NCBI RefSeq assembly: GCF_037975445.1
Contig: NZ_CP150254.1
Coordinates: 4,152,001-4,216,000 of the forward strand
Reading direction: 5' to 3'
Length of the DNA: 64,000 nucleotides
Origin: Peribacillus sp. FSL P2-0133
GTDB taxonomy: Bacteria; Bacillota; Bacilli; Bacillales; DSM-1321
This document shows, in pieces, positions 10,796 to 23,000 of this stretch. How positions within the stretch are numbered: the first letter of the stretch is position 1; each line of letters begins with the position of its first letter. A program made the position numbers and the translations under genes. The notes beneath the pieces were generated by a model. That model searched no databases. It was not told the origin of the DNA and saw only the letters and a program-made list of their open reading frames with translations.

Positions 10796-11404
10796 TTAAA
10801 TACTTGATACTGCCTTTTTTTGAGATTCATATGCAGAAATCTCTTTATCATATTGAAGCGTTATCGAAATTTCATCCCAGCCTTTGATGAGCATTTCCTT
10901 CCAATATGGATGAATTTCAAAGCTTGTTTCAAACCCTTGACCATCTTTCAATGTCTGATTGGGAAGGTCGATCGTCAACTCATAATCAGGTGCCGACACC
11001 CTCTCCATTAAATAGTTTACTTCAGTCAGGGTTAAAGCGATGGGAACCATGCCATTTTTCATGCAATTACTTTTAAAGATATCAGCATAAGAAGGAGCGA
11101 TGATAATATCGAATCCATAGTCTTTCAATGACCAAGGGGCATGCTCACGCGAAGAACCGCAGCCAAAATTCTCACCTGCTATTAAAATGGATGTGTTTTG
11201 ATTATGGGGCTGATTCAATTCAAAATCTGGACGTTCCTGTCCATTTTCATCAAAACGCCAGTTATAGAATAAAAACTCGCCAAAGCCGCTTCTCTCAATC
11301 CGTTTTAAAAATTGCTTTGGAATGATTTGGTCCGTATCCACGTTTTTACGGTCAAGTGCCGCCGCTCTTCCTTTATATATAGTAATGGGTTCCATTCTCT
11401 GCAC
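10796..11404 (-). CDS. leuD: 3-isopropylmalate dehydratase small subunit
   Basis: Partner of LeuC in the isomerization of 2-isopropylmalate to 3-isopropylmalate. The 202-residue swivel-domain protein carries the substrate-binding motif GENFGCGSSREHAPWSL (about 74-90) and DTDQIIPKQFLKR near the start. It begins 19 bp after leuC stops and is the last gene of the operon, followed by a terminator. Confidence 0.97.
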   Translation of the reverse strand: MQRMEPITIYKGRAAALDRKNVDTDQIIPKQFLKRIERSGFGEFLFYNWRFDENGQERPDFELNQPHNQNTSILIAGENFGCGSSREHAPWSLKDYGFDIIIAPSYADIFKSNCMKNGMVPIALTLTEVNYLMERVSAPDYELTIDLPNQTLKDGQGFETSFEIHPYWKEMLIKGWDEISITLQYDKEISAYESQKKAVSSI

Positions 11405-11423
11405 CTCCGGTTAATTCGTATTC

Positions 11424-12833
11424 TTAATGGACTTGTTCAGTTCTTTTCAAATTCCTGATATCGACAAACTTCCCATGAATGGCGGCCGCGGCTGCCATAG
11501 CTGGACTAACCAGGTGCGTTCTTGCTCCAGCTCCTTGCCTGCCTTCAAAGTTCCGATTACTTGTGGATGCACAATGCTCACCGGCCGGAACAACGTCAGG
11601 ATTCATGCTCAGGCACATGCTGCAGCCCGATTCACGCCATTCGAACCCCGCAGATTTGAAAATCTCATCCAACCCTTCATCTTCCGCTTGCCTTTTGACG
11701 CTTTGTGAACCGGGTACAACCATCGCCCGAACCCCTTTATGAACGGTTTGGCCTTCGATCATTTCTGCGGCTTGCCGTAAGTCCTCAATGCGTGAATTGG
11801 TACACGATCCTATGAATACATGTTGTACGGGAATTTTCGTGATCGGCATGCCTTCCTCAAGACCCATATACTCAATGGCCCGATTCAGTTCCTTAGGATC
11901 CATGATATCTTCTGCGAAGGTAGGTACTTTCCCGTCCACTCCACTAGCCATTCCAGGATTTGTCCCCCAGCTAACCATTGGTGAAATCAGGCTGCCATCA
12001 AGAATGATTTCTTGGTCATATACAGCATCCTCATCACTGGAAAGTGACTTCCAGTCCTGAACACAGCGGTCAAACTCTTCTCCTTTCGGCAAATATTTAC
12101 GACCTTTCAAATAGGAGAAAGTTGTTTCATCGGGAGCTACCAGCCCCGCTCTTGCCCCGCCTTCGATCGACATATTGCAAACCGTCATTCTCTCTTCCAT
12201 TGACATATCCCGGAAGACTTCCCCACAATACTCAATGATATGTCCCGTACCGAAATCGACACCGAATTTAGAAATCACATATAAAATGACATCTTTCGCC
12301 ATCACGCCATGACCAAGCTTGCCATTAACCTCAAGCTTTAATGTTTTGGGTTTTGTTTGCCATAGGGTTTGTGTGGCCAATACATGCTCGACCTCACTCG
12401 TACCGATTCCAAACGCAATCGAGCCAAACGCACCATGTGTGGATGTATGACTGTCTCCGCAGACAATCGTCATCCCTGGCTGTGTAAGGCCTAATTCCGG
12501 CCCGATAACGTGAACGATACCTTGATCCGGGCTGTCTAAATCAGCAAGACGGATGCCGAACTCCTTACAGTTTTGCTCAAGCGCCTCTAATTGTTTCCTT
12601 GCAATATCATCCTCGATGAAATAGCGATTAACGGTTGGCACATTATGATCCATTGTCGCGAAAGTACGTTCGGGTCTCCTGACTGAACGTCCTTTTAATC
12701 TCAATCCTTCAAATGCTTGCGGAGAGGTCACTTCATGAATATATTGAAGGTCTATATAAATTAAATCCGGTTTATTCTCCTCTTCATTTACAATATGGCG
12801 ATCCCATATTTTCTCTATAATCGACTTTCCCAT
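11424..12833 (-). CDS. leuC: 3-isopropylmalate dehydratase large subunit
   Basis: Aconitase-family [4Fe-4S] enzyme of leucine synthesis. The 469-residue protein has cluster ligands in [13 protein letters not shown] (about Cys345) and in [11 protein letters not shown] further on. The motif [13 protein letters not shown] near residue 130 binds substrate. Ribosome site GAGGTGGG precedes the ATG. It is separated from leuB by a 70-bp gap that holds a terminator-like hairpin. Confidence 0.97.
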   Translation of the reverse strand: MGKSIIEKIWDRHIVNEEENKPDLIYIDLQYIHEVTSPQAFEGLRLKGRSVRRPERTFATMDHNVPTVNRYFIEDDIARKQLEALEQNCKEFGIRLADLDSPDQGIVHVIGPELGLTQPGMTIVCGDSHTSTHGAFGSIAFGIGTSEVEHVLATQTLWQTKPKTLKLEVNGKLGHGVMAKDVILYVISKFGVDFGTGHIIEYCGEVFRDMSMEERMTVCNMSIEGGARAGLVAPDETTFSYLKGRKYLPKGEEFDRCVQDWKSLSSDEDAVYDQEIILDGSLISPMVSWGTNPGMASGVDGKVPTFAEDIMDPKELNRAIEYMGLEEGMPITKIPVQHVFIGSCTNSRIEDLRQAAEMIEGQTVHKGVRAMVVPGSQSVKRQAEDEGLDEIFKSAGFEWRESGCSMCLSMNPDVVPAGEHCASTSNRNFEGRQGAGARTHLVSPAMAAAAAIHGKFVDIRNLKRTEQVH

Positions 12834-12873
12834 CTTTATCCCACCTCGATCAATCTTGTATTTTTTTAAAAAA

Positions 12874-12895
12874 CACGGCCTAATGTTAGGCCGTG
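12874..12895 (-). terminator. Terminator-like hairpin between leuB and leuC
   Basis: Perfect stem CACGGCCTA/TAGGCCGTG with a 4-nt loop. On the minus strand it is followed by TTTTTTAAAAAA. It lies inside an operon that is otherwise tightly packed, so it may be a partial attenuator or an RNA-stabilizing end for the ilvB-leuB part of the message. Confidence 0.75.
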
Positions 12896-12903
12896 AAAGA
12901 AGT

Positions 12904-14016
12904 TTATGCGTAAGCTCCCATGATGTTGGAAATGGCTTCCTGGTCTAAAAGATTAGCTTTAATTTCTGCAATCATTTCTGAAGTAGACGTAATATTCGCT
13001 TGGCCATTTGCAATATCGCCTGTTCTCAAGCCATATTCAAGGACCGTTTCCACCGCCTGCTCAACGGCTTTCGCTTCATCTTCCAAACCAAAGGATAGAC
13101 GCAGCATGGAAGCTGCCGATAAAATCGTCCCAATCGGATTGGCCAGGTTTTTCCCCGCGATATCCGGGGCAGAGCCATGAATCGGTTCATATAGATTTGG
13201 CCCTTTTGTTGATATAGAGGCGGAAGGAAGCATTCCAAGCGAGCCAGTCAATACCGACGCTTCATCGCTTAAAATATCACCGAACATATTCTCCGTCACG
13301 ATAATATCAAATTGTTTCGGGTTTTTAATCAATTGCATGGCTGCATTATCAACAAGCATATGTTCAAGAATTACATCCGGATAGTCCTTGGCAATTTCTT
13401 CAGCCGTCTCGCGCCACATCCTGCTGGATTCAAGAACATTCGCTTTATCCACGGATGTTACTTTTTTCTTGCGATCCGATGCTAATGCAAATGCAAGTTC
13501 AATGATGCGCTTCATTTCGCTTTTCTGATAGAAAAGTGTATCGACGACCGCCTCTTTCCCCTCTTTTTCAACGCGTTCACTTGGCTTTCCGAAATAAAGG
13601 CCGCCAGTTAGTTCCCTGACAATAACGAAATCCACATCTTCAATGAATTCCTTTTTAAGAGGAGAAGATTCCGACAAGCTGGAATAATAGCTGATTGGAC
13701 GGATGTTAGCATAAAGATTCAAATCTTTTCGGATTTTCAGCAAACCTCGTTCCGGTCTTAGGTGCGCAGGCTGGTCATCCCACTTAGGTCCTCCAACTGC
13801 CCCTAATAATACCGCATCGCTGTTTTTACAAATCTCCACTGTTTCATCCGGCAGGGGTGAACCTGTGTTATCGATGGCCCCGCCGCCAATCTCACCATAT
13901 TGAAATTCAAAATCGTGTCCATATCTTTGGGCAACGGCTTCGAGGATTTCTACAGCGCCTCTTGTTACTTCTTTCCCGATGCCATCTCCTTGAAGCACCG
14001 CAATATTCCTTTTCAT
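12904..14016 (-). CDS. leuB: 3-isopropylmalate dehydrogenase
   Basis: NAD-dependent oxidative decarboxylation of 3-isopropylmalate to 2-oxoisocaproate. The 370-residue protein shows the family start [10 protein letters not shown], the GAVGGPKWD loop, the catalytic Tyr in [12 protein letters not shown] and the NAD-binding [14 protein letters not shown]. Ribosome site GGAAGGGGAG is good. It follows leuA after about 15 bp. Confidence 0.97.
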   Translation of the reverse strand: MKRNIAVLQGDGIGKEVTRGAVEILEAVAQRYGHDFEFQYGEIGGGAIDNTGSPLPDETVEICKNSDAVLLGAVGGPKWDDQPAHLRPERGLLKIRKDLNLYANIRPISYYSSLSESSPLKKEFIEDVDFVIVRELTGGLYFGKPSERVEKEGKEAVVDTLFYQKSEMKRIIELAFALASDRKKKVTSVDKANVLESSRMWRETAEEIAKDYPDVILEHMLVDNAAMQLIKNPKQFDIIVTENMFGDILSDEASVLTGSLGMLPSASISTKGPNLYEPIHGSAPDIAGKNLANPIGTILSAASMLRLSFGLEDEAKAVEQAVETVLEYGLRTGDIANGQANITSTSEMIAEIKANLLDQEAISNIMGAYA

Positions 14017-14031
14017 CGAAATCTCCCCTTC

Positions 14032-17150
<3,119 letters not shown>

Positions 17151-17153
17151 TGA

Positions 17154-18869
17154 TTAAACTCCTTCCATTTCATCAAGCCCTTTTCCTTGTGCTACCATCG
17201 GAAAGACATTTTCTTTTTGTTTTACACGGAAATCAATCAACACTGGACCATCAGTTTTTAACGCTACATCCAGGCAGTTACTTGCCTCTTCCTCCGTCGT
17301 CACTTTGTATCCCGGAATTCCATAAGCATCGGCCAATTTCACGAAGTCCGGATGCGATTGAAAAATACTGTGTGAGAAGCGGTTATCATGAAAGAGTTCC
17401 TGCCACTGTCTTACCATCCCGAGTGCCCCGTTGTTGACGATGATGATCTTGATTGGCAGATTCATTTCGGCAATGACTGAAAGTTCCTGCAGGCACATCT
17501 GGAATCCACCATCCCCCGAAATGGAAAGCACCGTCGCTTTCGGATTCGCCAGTTGCGCTCCGAGAGCCGAAGGTAAGCCAAAGCCCATCGTCCCCAATCC
17601 ACCGGAAGTGACCCATGAATTCGGTTTGTTAAACGGATAGTATTGTGCCGCCCACATTTGATGCTGTCCAACATCCGTCGTAACAATGGCCTCCCCATTC
17701 GTTTTTTCATGAAGCATCTGGATGACACGCTGAGGTTTCAGTACGCCTTCTTCATGTGTATAACGCAATGGGAACTCTTCATTCCATGCAGTCAGCTGCG
17801 TTGTCCATACATCAATATCCGGTTTCTTGCCATTTTGCGCAATCAACTCCGCCAGAGCTTCCTTGGCACTTCCGACGACCGGAATTTTTGTCGGCACATT
17901 TTTACCGATTTCCGCTGGATCAATATCGATATGGGCCACTGTTGCATGCTGTGCGAATTTCGCTAGATTCCCAGTCAATCGATCATCGAACCTGGCACCG
18001 ATATTTATTAATAGATCACATTTCGATAACGCCATGTTTGCTGCATAGCAACCATGCATACCACCCATTCCGGTAAAGAGAGGATGTTCCGCCGGAAAGC
18101 CCCCAAGACCCAATAAAGTGTGGACGACGGGAATGCCTTGCTGCTCGACATATTCCTTTAATAGATGGGAGGCCTTTGCATGCAGGACTCCTGCCCCTGC
18201 AAGAATGACCGGTCTTTTCGCTCCGCTTACGGCTTCAACAAGCTTTCTGATCTGTAAGTAATTAGGCTTGGTCGTCGGCTGATAGCCAGGGAGATCCATT
18301 TCTGGCTCCTTATCCGTCGATTCACCTTCTATAATGGCCATATCCTTAGGTATATCGATTAATACTGGACCGGGACGGCCGCTTGAAGCGATATAAAAGG
18401 CTTCTTTTATAATGCGCGGAAGGTCTTCCGGCTTCCTTACCTGATAGTTATGTTTTGTAATCGGGGTAGTAATCCCCAGTACATCAGCTTCCTGGAAAGC
18501 GTCCGAACCAATTACACTTGTAGCAACCTGACCCGAAATTACCACAAGCGGTAAAGAGTCAATCATCGCATCGGCCAAACCGGTGACAATGTTCGTTGCC
18601 CCTGGACCCGATGTTACTATGACCACCCCCGGCTTGCCGGTAATCCTGGCGTATCCTTCCGCTGCATGAATCGCACCTTGTTCGTGCCTTGTCAAAATAT
18701 GAAAAAGTTCTGAACTGTAAAGCTTGTCATAAATCGGCAATACAGATCCACCCGGATAACCAAAGATGACTTCAACATTTTCCTTTTTCAATGCATCCAG
18801 CAGAAATTCGGCTCCACTATAATGTGTCTTTCCACTCTTCCGATCAGCAACAACTGACTTTTGTGTCAT
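17154..18869 (-). CDS. ilvB: Acetolactate synthase catalytic subunit
   Basis: Thiamine-diphosphate enzyme that makes acetolactate or acetohydroxybutyrate from pyruvate. The 571-residue protein has the N-terminal Pyr domain with [12 protein letters not shown] and the catalytic Glu in [16 protein letters not shown] central FAD-binding domain follows, then the PP domain with [12 protein letters not shown] and the diphosphate-binding Asn region [15 protein letters not shown]. It is the first gene of the ilv-leu operon, preceded by a T-box leader. Confidence 0.97.
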   Translation of the reverse strand: MTQKSVVADRKSGKTHYSGAEFLLDALKKENVEVIFGYPGGSVLPIYDKLYSSELFHILTRHEQGAIHAAEGYARITGKPGVVIVTSGPGATNIVTGLADAMIDSLPLVVISGQVATSVIGSDAFQEADVLGITTPITKHNYQVRKPEDLPRIIKEAFYIASSGRPGPVLIDIPKDMAIIEGESTDKEPEMDLPGYQPTTKPNYLQIRKLVEAVSGAKRPVILAGAGVLHAKASHLLKEYVEQQGIPVVHTLLGLGGFPAEHPLFTGMGGMHGCYAANMALSKCDLLINIGARFDDRLTGNLAKFAQHATVAHIDIDPAEIGKNVPTKIPVVGSAKEALAELIAQNGKKPDIDVWTTQLTAWNEEFPLRYTHEEGVLKPQRVIQMLHEKTNGEAIVTTDVGQHQMWAAQYYPFNKPNSWVTSGGLGTMGFGLPSALGAQLANPKATVLSISGDGGFQMCLQELSVIAEMNLPIKIIIVNNGALGMVRQWQELFHDNRFSHSIFQSHPDFVKLADAYGIPGYKVTTEEEASNCLDVALKTDGPVLIDFRVKQKENVFPMVAQGKGLDEMEGV

Positions 18870-18942
18870 TTCGTAAAAACCTCCTTCACTTTTCCACTAA
18901 ATGTTTTCCTAAGATTCAGAATTTTCAGCTTTTTATGCATAC

Positions 18943-19290
18943 AAAAAAGCCTTTTCACCCCAAATGTACTTGCACTCGGCAAGTTAAAGGGGTGAAAAGG
19001 CTTGATGAGCCACTCCACGGTACCACCCTTTTTCGCATGAAACTCCATGCGCACTTTGAATAGCCTACACTATTCTCTGTTTTGGTAACGGGTACTGGTA
19101 CGCACCCGTTCAGCCCTACTAGTCTGACGTTCAAGCTGAAACTCCAAGGTGAGTTCATCTTTCGGGACAATACCGGCTCTCAGCTACCCGGCTCTCTGTG
19201 ACTGCCTTTTTAAAAGACTACTTATCCTCTTCAATGCTTTTCGCATTATTCATATTTTTCGAAATGCTTATGTTTGATGTCTTGTATTTG
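18943..19290 (-). promoter_or_regulatory. Leucine T-box leader of ilvB-leuD
   Basis: Long leader with the T-box sequence AAGGGTGGTACCGTGG (about 19014-19031). It is followed by a terminator whose arms AAGCCTTTTCACCCC and GGGGTGAAAAGGCTT lie at 18943-19003, with a T-run. In stem I the putative specifier is CTC (Leu), in the context GAA-CTC-ACC near 19150. The same context holds TTC in the phenylalanine leader of this window, which supports the reading. Uncharged tRNA-Leu is expected to pair and let transcription continue into ilvB. Confidence 0.9.
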
Positions 19291-19295
19291 TGATT

Positions 19296-19324
19296 ATCTT
19301 ACGTGTATTTAAGGTAGTAGTCAA
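19296..19324 (-). promoter_or_regulatory. Sigma-A promoter of the ilv-leu operon
   Basis: TTGACT at 19319-19324 and TAAGAT at 19296-19301 with a 17-bp spacer. The expected start near 19289 gives a leader of about 420 nt before ilvB, enough for the T-box. Confidence 0.8.
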
Positions 19325-19336
19325 CAGGTTTTTTGA

Positions 19337-19351
19337 AATTTTTTGATAATT
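19337..19351 (-). promoter_or_regulatory. CodY-like box upstream of the ilv-leu promoter
   Basis: AATTATCAAAAAATT on the minus strand differs at two positions from the CodY consensus AATTTTCWGAAAATT. It sits about 48-62 bp upstream of the predicted start. CodY is the known GTP and branched-chain amino-acid sensor that represses this operon in B. subtilis. Confidence 0.55.
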
Positions 19352-19368
19352 CTAAATTGAAAGATTTG

Positions 19369-19384
19369 TTGTATACGCTTACAT
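19369..19384 (-). promoter_or_regulatory. Perfect cre (CcpA) box upstream of the ilv-leu promoter
   Basis: ATGTAAGCGTATACAA on the minus strand fits the cre consensus WTGNAARCGNWWWCAW at every position. It is centred about 87 bp upstream of the predicted start. In B. subtilis, CcpA activates ilv-leu from a cre in the same position. Confidence 0.8.
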
Positions 19385-19569
19385 ACCTATCATGACCACA
19401 TTCTTTTAAAAAAAGTTTTTTCAATTTTTAATTTTTAAAAACATCAAATATCGCATTAAAATTATTAAAGTGATCACAAACTTCTCCACTGAAATATCCT
19501 CGAACTACCCACATGATGCCAGTCAACAGTAATGATTTTCTCAAATAGCGGGGTGAGGATTATCTAAAA

Positions 19570-19625
19570 AAAATAACAAAGGGCTGAACACAGGTGATAT
19601 TACTCATCCCCTGGTCCAGCCCTCT
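19570..19625 (-). terminator. Terminator downstream of the GNAT gene
   Basis: Imperfect long stem: on the minus strand AGGGCTGGACCAGGGG and CCTGTGTTCAGCCCT pair with small internal loops, followed by a T-rich run. It ends the short monocistronic unit 19628-19903. Confidence 0.7.
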
Positions 19626-19627
19626 GT

Positions 19628-19903
19628 TCATTTAGCCAATACATCCTCGTATTCTGCATTTTTTTCAAATTGTTTTTGAACGAACGAACATACCGGAACA
19701 ATTTTCAGTTTTTCCTCCCTTGCGAACCCTATTACCTTTTCAACAAGGGCATTTCCTACCTTTTGTCCGCGAAGCTTGTCAGAAACAACGGTATGATCGA
19801 CCGTGATTTCATCATCACCTGATTTAAAGAATGTGATTTCCGCTAGTTTCTCACCAGATTCTTCGACAAAAAAAGAACTTTCACCTTTTTTGATATCCAC
19901 CAT
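19628..19903 (-). CDS. Small GNAT-like N-acetyltransferase (YidJ/YjdJ type)
   Basis: 91-residue single-domain protein of the short GNAT type. It has a beta-rich N-terminus (SSFFVEESGEKLAEITFFKSG) and the acetyl-CoA-binding stretch VSDKLRGQKVGNALVEKVIGFAREEKLKIVPVC at about 41-73, shown here in two parts: VSDKLRGQKVGNALVEKV and IGFAREEKLKIVPVCSF. The FVQKQF motif with a conserved Cys before it is typical. The substrate is unknown. Ribosome site AGGAGG lies before the ATG. It is flanked by terminators and by the ilv-leu control region. Confidence 0.85.
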   Translation of the reverse strand: MVDIKKGESSFFVEESGEKLAEITFFKSGDDEITVDHTVVSDKLRGQKVGNALVEKVIGFAREEKLKIVPVCSFVQKQFEKNAEYEDVLAK

Positions 19904-20355
19904 CTTGATGACCTCCTTTTAGTTCCTCTTTATCATATCTCACAAAATGGAAATTAAACAAATATTTAAAACGTGATCGAAATTGAATAAAGTAAAGTAC
20001 TTCCAAGAGTTTAAAACTGCGTTGACCATGTGAAGTTTATTCACAAACTGATGATGTCTGATAAATATTTTTTCAAGAAAGGCAAAAGACAAAACTTGAT
20101 TGATCTTTTCCTTGCAGCTGATATACACTTCCGGTAAAAACTAAGTTTTTCCATGGCTGACGTGCACAATACTGAAAGAAATTGCTTTTAAAAGTTTTTA
20201 ATTATTCTTTCATACCCAAAATGAAATACAGTATTTTTCAAGCTTTCGTTTTTGATTGCATTTAATTAATGGAAGAAATCTTACCATGATAATGTAAGAA
20301 TAAGTATATAATAGTAGAAACTAAAAAAAACTGCCCTATATAGGTTAGGACAGTT
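19904..20355. other. AT-rich 450-bp gap without a supported gene
   Basis: It holds the GNAT promoter side and the terminator of the DUF202 gene at its right end. A 62-codon minus-strand frame at 19940-20128 has no ribosome site and no recognizable composition. I see nothing else. Confidence 0.5.
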
Positions 20356-20358
20356 TTA
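20322..20358 (-). terminator. Terminator downstream of the DUF202 gene
   Basis: AAAACTGTCC pairs with GGGCAGTTTT across AACCTATATA on the minus strand, followed by a T-run. Confidence 0.75.
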
Positions 20359-20715
20359 AACTTTTATGAACACAAAATATAAAATGATCATCGATAACAA
20401 TATGACCATAAAAACAGCGATTAGAATCACGTGCGCACTTGAAGGCCGGAACGTCCCTTCATTGATTTGCCGCTTCTTCTGAAGATAACCGAATGTCGCC
20501 AGAACTGTAATCACAAGGCCCAATGCACACGCAAACATCCCAAGCACGATACTGATCAAGTCAATCCGGGCATCCCGATGCACACCAATCGTAAAATGCA
20601 GGCTTGTCGCAAGAAAACCAACCCCCACTATCGCAATAACCGTTCTTATCCACGCTAAGAAGGTACGTTCATTAGCCAAATGCTGCTGGGCATATTTCAA
20701 TTGGTCTTTCTCCAT
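20356..20715 (-). CDS. DUF202 (YidH-family) membrane protein
   Basis: 119-residue protein with the family start QQHLANERTFLAWIRTVIAI, then three membrane segments at about 20-38, 52-74 and 93-115. The loop between segments 2 and 3 is basic (YLQKKRQINEGTF). The function of YidH-type proteins is not established. Ribosome site AAGGTGATG precedes the ATG. A 57-residue membrane protein gene begins about 220 bp upstream on the same strand and ends 44 bp before this start, so they probably form a pair. Confidence 0.85.
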   Translation of the reverse strand: MEKDQLKYAQQHLANERTFLAWIRTVIAIVGVGFLATSLHFTIGVHRDARIDLISIVLGMFACALGLVITVLATFGYLQKKRQINEGTFRPSSAHVILIAVFMVILLSMIILYFVFIKV

Positions 20716-20759
20716 GTCATCACCTTAATCGCACGATTTTAATCAACCTTAAAAATCAA

Positions 20760-20933
20760 TCATCTTTTCAGTAGCCGAAAAGCCCTGATCATAGACCCGA
20801 CAAACATTAGCCCTGCACCGCCGAGTAATAAATATATACATAGTGTTTTATCAATAACATTCAAAGGATAAAGCAATGCCCCCAGCGCAACGATTGTTCC
20901 TATCCCCGTTATGGTCCATCCTATTTTTTTCAT
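20760..20933 (-). CDS. 57-residue membrane protein
   Basis: Frame begins MKKIGWTITGIGTIVALGAL and ends RAFRLLKR. Two hydrophobic segments (about 5-21 and 30-48) have a short polar turn between them (NVIDK). Ribosome site TTAGGAGTTGCGA-ATG is good. It precedes the DUF202 gene on the same strand. The family is not recognized; it resembles the many small two-helix proteins next to YidH genes. Confidence 0.65.
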   Translation of the reverse strand: MKKIGWTITGIGTIVALGALLYPLNVIDKTLCIYLLLGGAGLMFVGSMIRAFRLLKR

Positions 20934-21298
20934 TCGCAACTCCTAAAATTAATTATTTAGTGAAGGTCCCCCATAGGTTTCCCCTTTTTTTAATAAGTTC
21001 CCTCATTACTAGCTTAAACCATTTAAAAACTAACAACAAGTGAGATCCCCTGATTTTCTTCCCGCAAAAAAGGAGCCATAAATGACTCCCTGTTTTGAAT
21101 ACGCCCAAATTCAGCCGTTCTTTTTATCCTTTCCCATGTATTCTTTTATTTTTCTTCCCACCCAGACCCGAAGTTCCCTTGTTTAATGGTAGTAATTCGT
21201 GTATAAGGACACCAATCCCCCTCTCTCCAAGGGGATAAAGGAACCACCAATAACTAGGGGCCTAGAATCACGGAGAATCTCTAAAGGCTACATACAAG
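20934..21298. other. 365-bp gap upstream of the small membrane-protein pair
   Basis: Contains a terminator (21066-21089) for the GIY-YIG/DUF2087 unit. Between that and the GIY-YIG stop, one minus-strand frame near 21105-21175 would encode LRVWVGRKIKEYMGKDKKNG, but it is closed by a stop just upstream. It may be the remnant of a small gene. Confidence 0.4.
21066..21089 (-). terminator. Terminator downstream of the GIY-YIG gene
   Basis: Near-palindromic stem GGAGTCATTTATGGCTCC on the minus strand, followed by TTTTTT. It lies 210 bp beyond the GIY-YIG stop. Confidence 0.7.
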
Positions 21299-21655
21299 TC
21301 AGTTGGATTTCATTCTATTGTATCCCCGTTCTTCGTATGGCTGTATTTTTTCCAACCACTCTTCTTCAAGTTTTTTCAATTCCCGTTTAGCATCAAAGAA
21401 TCCTGTTTCTTTCGGTTTCAATACCTGCAGTACCTCAAAAGAAAAAGCATCTTTCCCATATTCGTTCCACTCACCTTGCAGCACTTTATTCGTGTTTGTT
21501 CCGACTTCCAATTCAAATTGTTTCCCCTTCAACGTCTTTAAATTCCTGGTGCTTCCGATAAAGACTTTATTATTTACCGTATTTCTGATTTGGTATACAC
21601 CTGCTTCAATTTTCGTTTCTTTATATAATTGCTTCAATTCTTTTTTACGATCCAT
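21299..21655 (-). CDS. GIY-YIG nuclease-family protein
   Basis: 118 residues with a GIY-YIG-like fold: GVYQIRNTVNNKVFIGSTRN (about 18-37) corresponds to the GIY ... YIG strand pair, although the motif reads GVY ... FIG. The conserved Arg sits two residues later. The C-terminal part (LEEEWLEKIQPYEERGYN) resembles the short prokaryotic family whose nuclease activity is untested. It starts 18 bp after the DUF2087 gene with GGAGG before the ATG, so they form an operon. Whether it cuts DNA is unknown. Confidence 0.75.
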   Translation of the reverse strand: MDRKKELKQLYKETKIEAGVYQIRNTVNNKVFIGSTRNLKTLKGKQFELEVGTNTNKVLQGEWNEYGKDAFSFEVLQVLKPKETGFFDAKRELKKLEEEWLEKIQPYEERGYNRMKSN

Positions 21656-21673
21656 ATTTCATGCCTCCAGTCA

Positions 21674-22429
21674 TCATTTCTTCAGCCAATATTGGCTCCC
21701 ATCAGGCTTTCTATCCAAGAATCCATATTCTATTAAATATCTTCTCAATAGAACATGATCAGGATAAACTGCACCCAATATTTGATTGATTTCTTTCTCT
21801 TCGTATTTCCGCTCTTTTTCAAAACGGTTCATAATTTCTTGGAGAATGATCAGCCTTTGTTTTTCCTTTGGCGGGAAAGACTTTAATGCATCTTGACTGC
21901 CTTTTGGGAAGTATTTTTTCAGTACAGTCACCTTTTCATCCTCGGTAACGTTATAACGATCATCGACCATCCTTGCTTTTTGATGAAGCGAGATAAATGC
22001 CGGTGCATGTTCATCTTTATCTTTCAAAAGTTCCATCAGGGCTAAAAACAACTTAGCCTGACGCTCTTTCTCTTTCAACACAAAGCGATGGTTCCGAATG
22101 GTGGAAGGACTCCCAATCCCCATTTCCTCCTGAACCTCAGCATCATTCTTCCCTTGGTAAAAAAGGCGAAGAAGGCGATTTTGATGGTCCGTGAGACCTG
22201 TAAGTTTCTTATCGAGATCAATCAAGTAATCGAAAACGGAGCGGTGTGCATGTTCAATATGAATTCCCATATACCTCTTCGCTTCATAAAGAATCCCATC
22301 TTTCGGGTATACGATCCCCTTTTCAATTGCATTTCCGCACAGCAAACAAACATATTGATTCTCACCTTCGATATACCCTTGTTTAAGCTCATCCTGAGAC
22401 GCGCTCCAAAACATTTCAGCGTCCTTCAT
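21674..22429 (-). CDS. DUF2087 transcription-regulator-like protein with N-terminal zinc-ribbon-like segment
   Basis: 251 residues. An N-terminal stretch has YVCLLCGNAIEKG (about 26-38) and later HIEHAHRS, a possible C2H2-type metal site. A LuxR-like helix-turn-helix follows: LTDHQNRLLRLFYQGKNDAE and EEMGIGSPSTIRNHRFVLKE, about 97-141. The C-terminal DUF2087 region (about 165-250) holds EKVTVLKKYFP and VLLRRYLIEYGFLDRKPDGSQYW, split here as VLLRRYLIEYGFLDRK and PDGSQYWLKK. It is first in a two-gene unit with the GIY-YIG protein. The regulated genes are unknown, and nothing in the window shows its operator. Confidence 0.75.
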   Translation of the reverse strand: MKDAEMFWSASQDELKQGYIEGENQYVCLLCGNAIEKGIVYPKDGILYEAKRYMGIHIEHAHRSVFDYLIDLDKKLTGLTDHQNRLLRLFYQGKNDAEVQEEMGIGSPSTIRNHRFVLKEKERQAKLFLALMELLKDKDEHAPAFISLHQKARMVDDRYNVTEDEKVTVLKKYFPKGSQDALKSFPPKEKQRLIILQEIMNRFEKERKYEEKEINQILGAVYPDHVLLRRYLIEYGFLDRKPDGSQYWLKK

Positions 22430-22560
22430 AAAACAAACACTTCCCTATAAAGTTTATAATATAATAAACATAATATTAATTTGTTTGATTTATGTCAATG
22501 TTTTTCCTGATTTTTTTATAACTCCAGCAACCGTGAAATCATAAAAAAACATTAAATAGA

Positions 22561-22597
22561 AAAAAGGCATCCGATCACGGATGCCTCAGACTGTACA
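22561..22597 (-). terminator. Left outward-reading terminator copy of the IS-like remnant
   Basis: Stem GGCATCC/GGATGCC with loop GATCAC, followed on the minus strand by a T-run. The same sequence with CTGAGG ahead of the stem occurs in inverted orientation at 23199-23235. Confidence 0.7.
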
Positions 22598-22604
22598 ATT
22601 TAAA

Positions 22605-22730
22605 CGTTGATTTCCTCTCCAGGCACACGCTTTCAGCGGGCGATCCGGAAGCCTCCTCGGCACCTCCGCGCCTGCGGGGTCTCCCTTGGACTCACTTTTC
22701 CCGCAGGAGTCTCACACACCTGCTCCAATC
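22605..22730 (-). repeat. Bacillaceae interspersed repeat (about 125 bp)
   Basis: GC-rich element read on the minus strand from GTTGATTGGAGCAGG through ACTCCTGCGGGAAAAG and GGGAGACCCCGCAGG to CCTGGAGAGGAAATCAAC. From memory, this matches a dispersed repeat common between genes in many Bacillaceae genomes. A truncated copy occurs at 60001-60043. Its role is not known; it is GC-rich and strongly structured compared with its AT-rich surroundings. Confidence 0.7.
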
Positions 22731-22857
22731 AACTTTGTTTTAACTTTTAGATAGAACCTTTTTGCCTAAGATCTTTATTGTTTTAAAATAGAATTATTAA
22801 AACTTGGGGTGATGAGGGTGCCTTTCTAAACATGATTCTATTCAGTGAAATCAACTT

Positions 22858-23000
22858 GAAATGATTACTTTAGATCAACTAGTGTCGGCGAACCATTTGA
22901 TTCGTAAAATTGAGGCTGCCATTGACTTCTCTTTCATTTATGATTTATTGAAACAAATATGACTTATCGTTGGTTCTTAGGCTGCATTGGACTACTTTAA
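22858..23000 (+). pseudogene. Remnant of an IS1182-family transposase
   Basis: The frame from 22861 reads MITLDQLVSANHLIRKIEAA and then DFSFIYDLLKQI before a stop, matching the transposase N-terminus. One base over, the +2 frame at 22959 reads MTYRWFLGC, which corresponds to the family motif (AYRWFLG) normally some 50 residues further on. The gene has therefore lost an internal piece and its whole C-terminal part, including the catalytic residues. It is bounded by inverted terminator copies. Confidence 0.65.

Noticed and set aside
19940..20128. 62-codon minus-strand frame
   Set aside because: No ribosome site and no family resemblance.
21105..21175. Short fragment LRVWVGRKIKEYMGKDKKNG on the minus strand
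   Set aside because: A stop codon lies just upstream and no start is present; at most a remnant.
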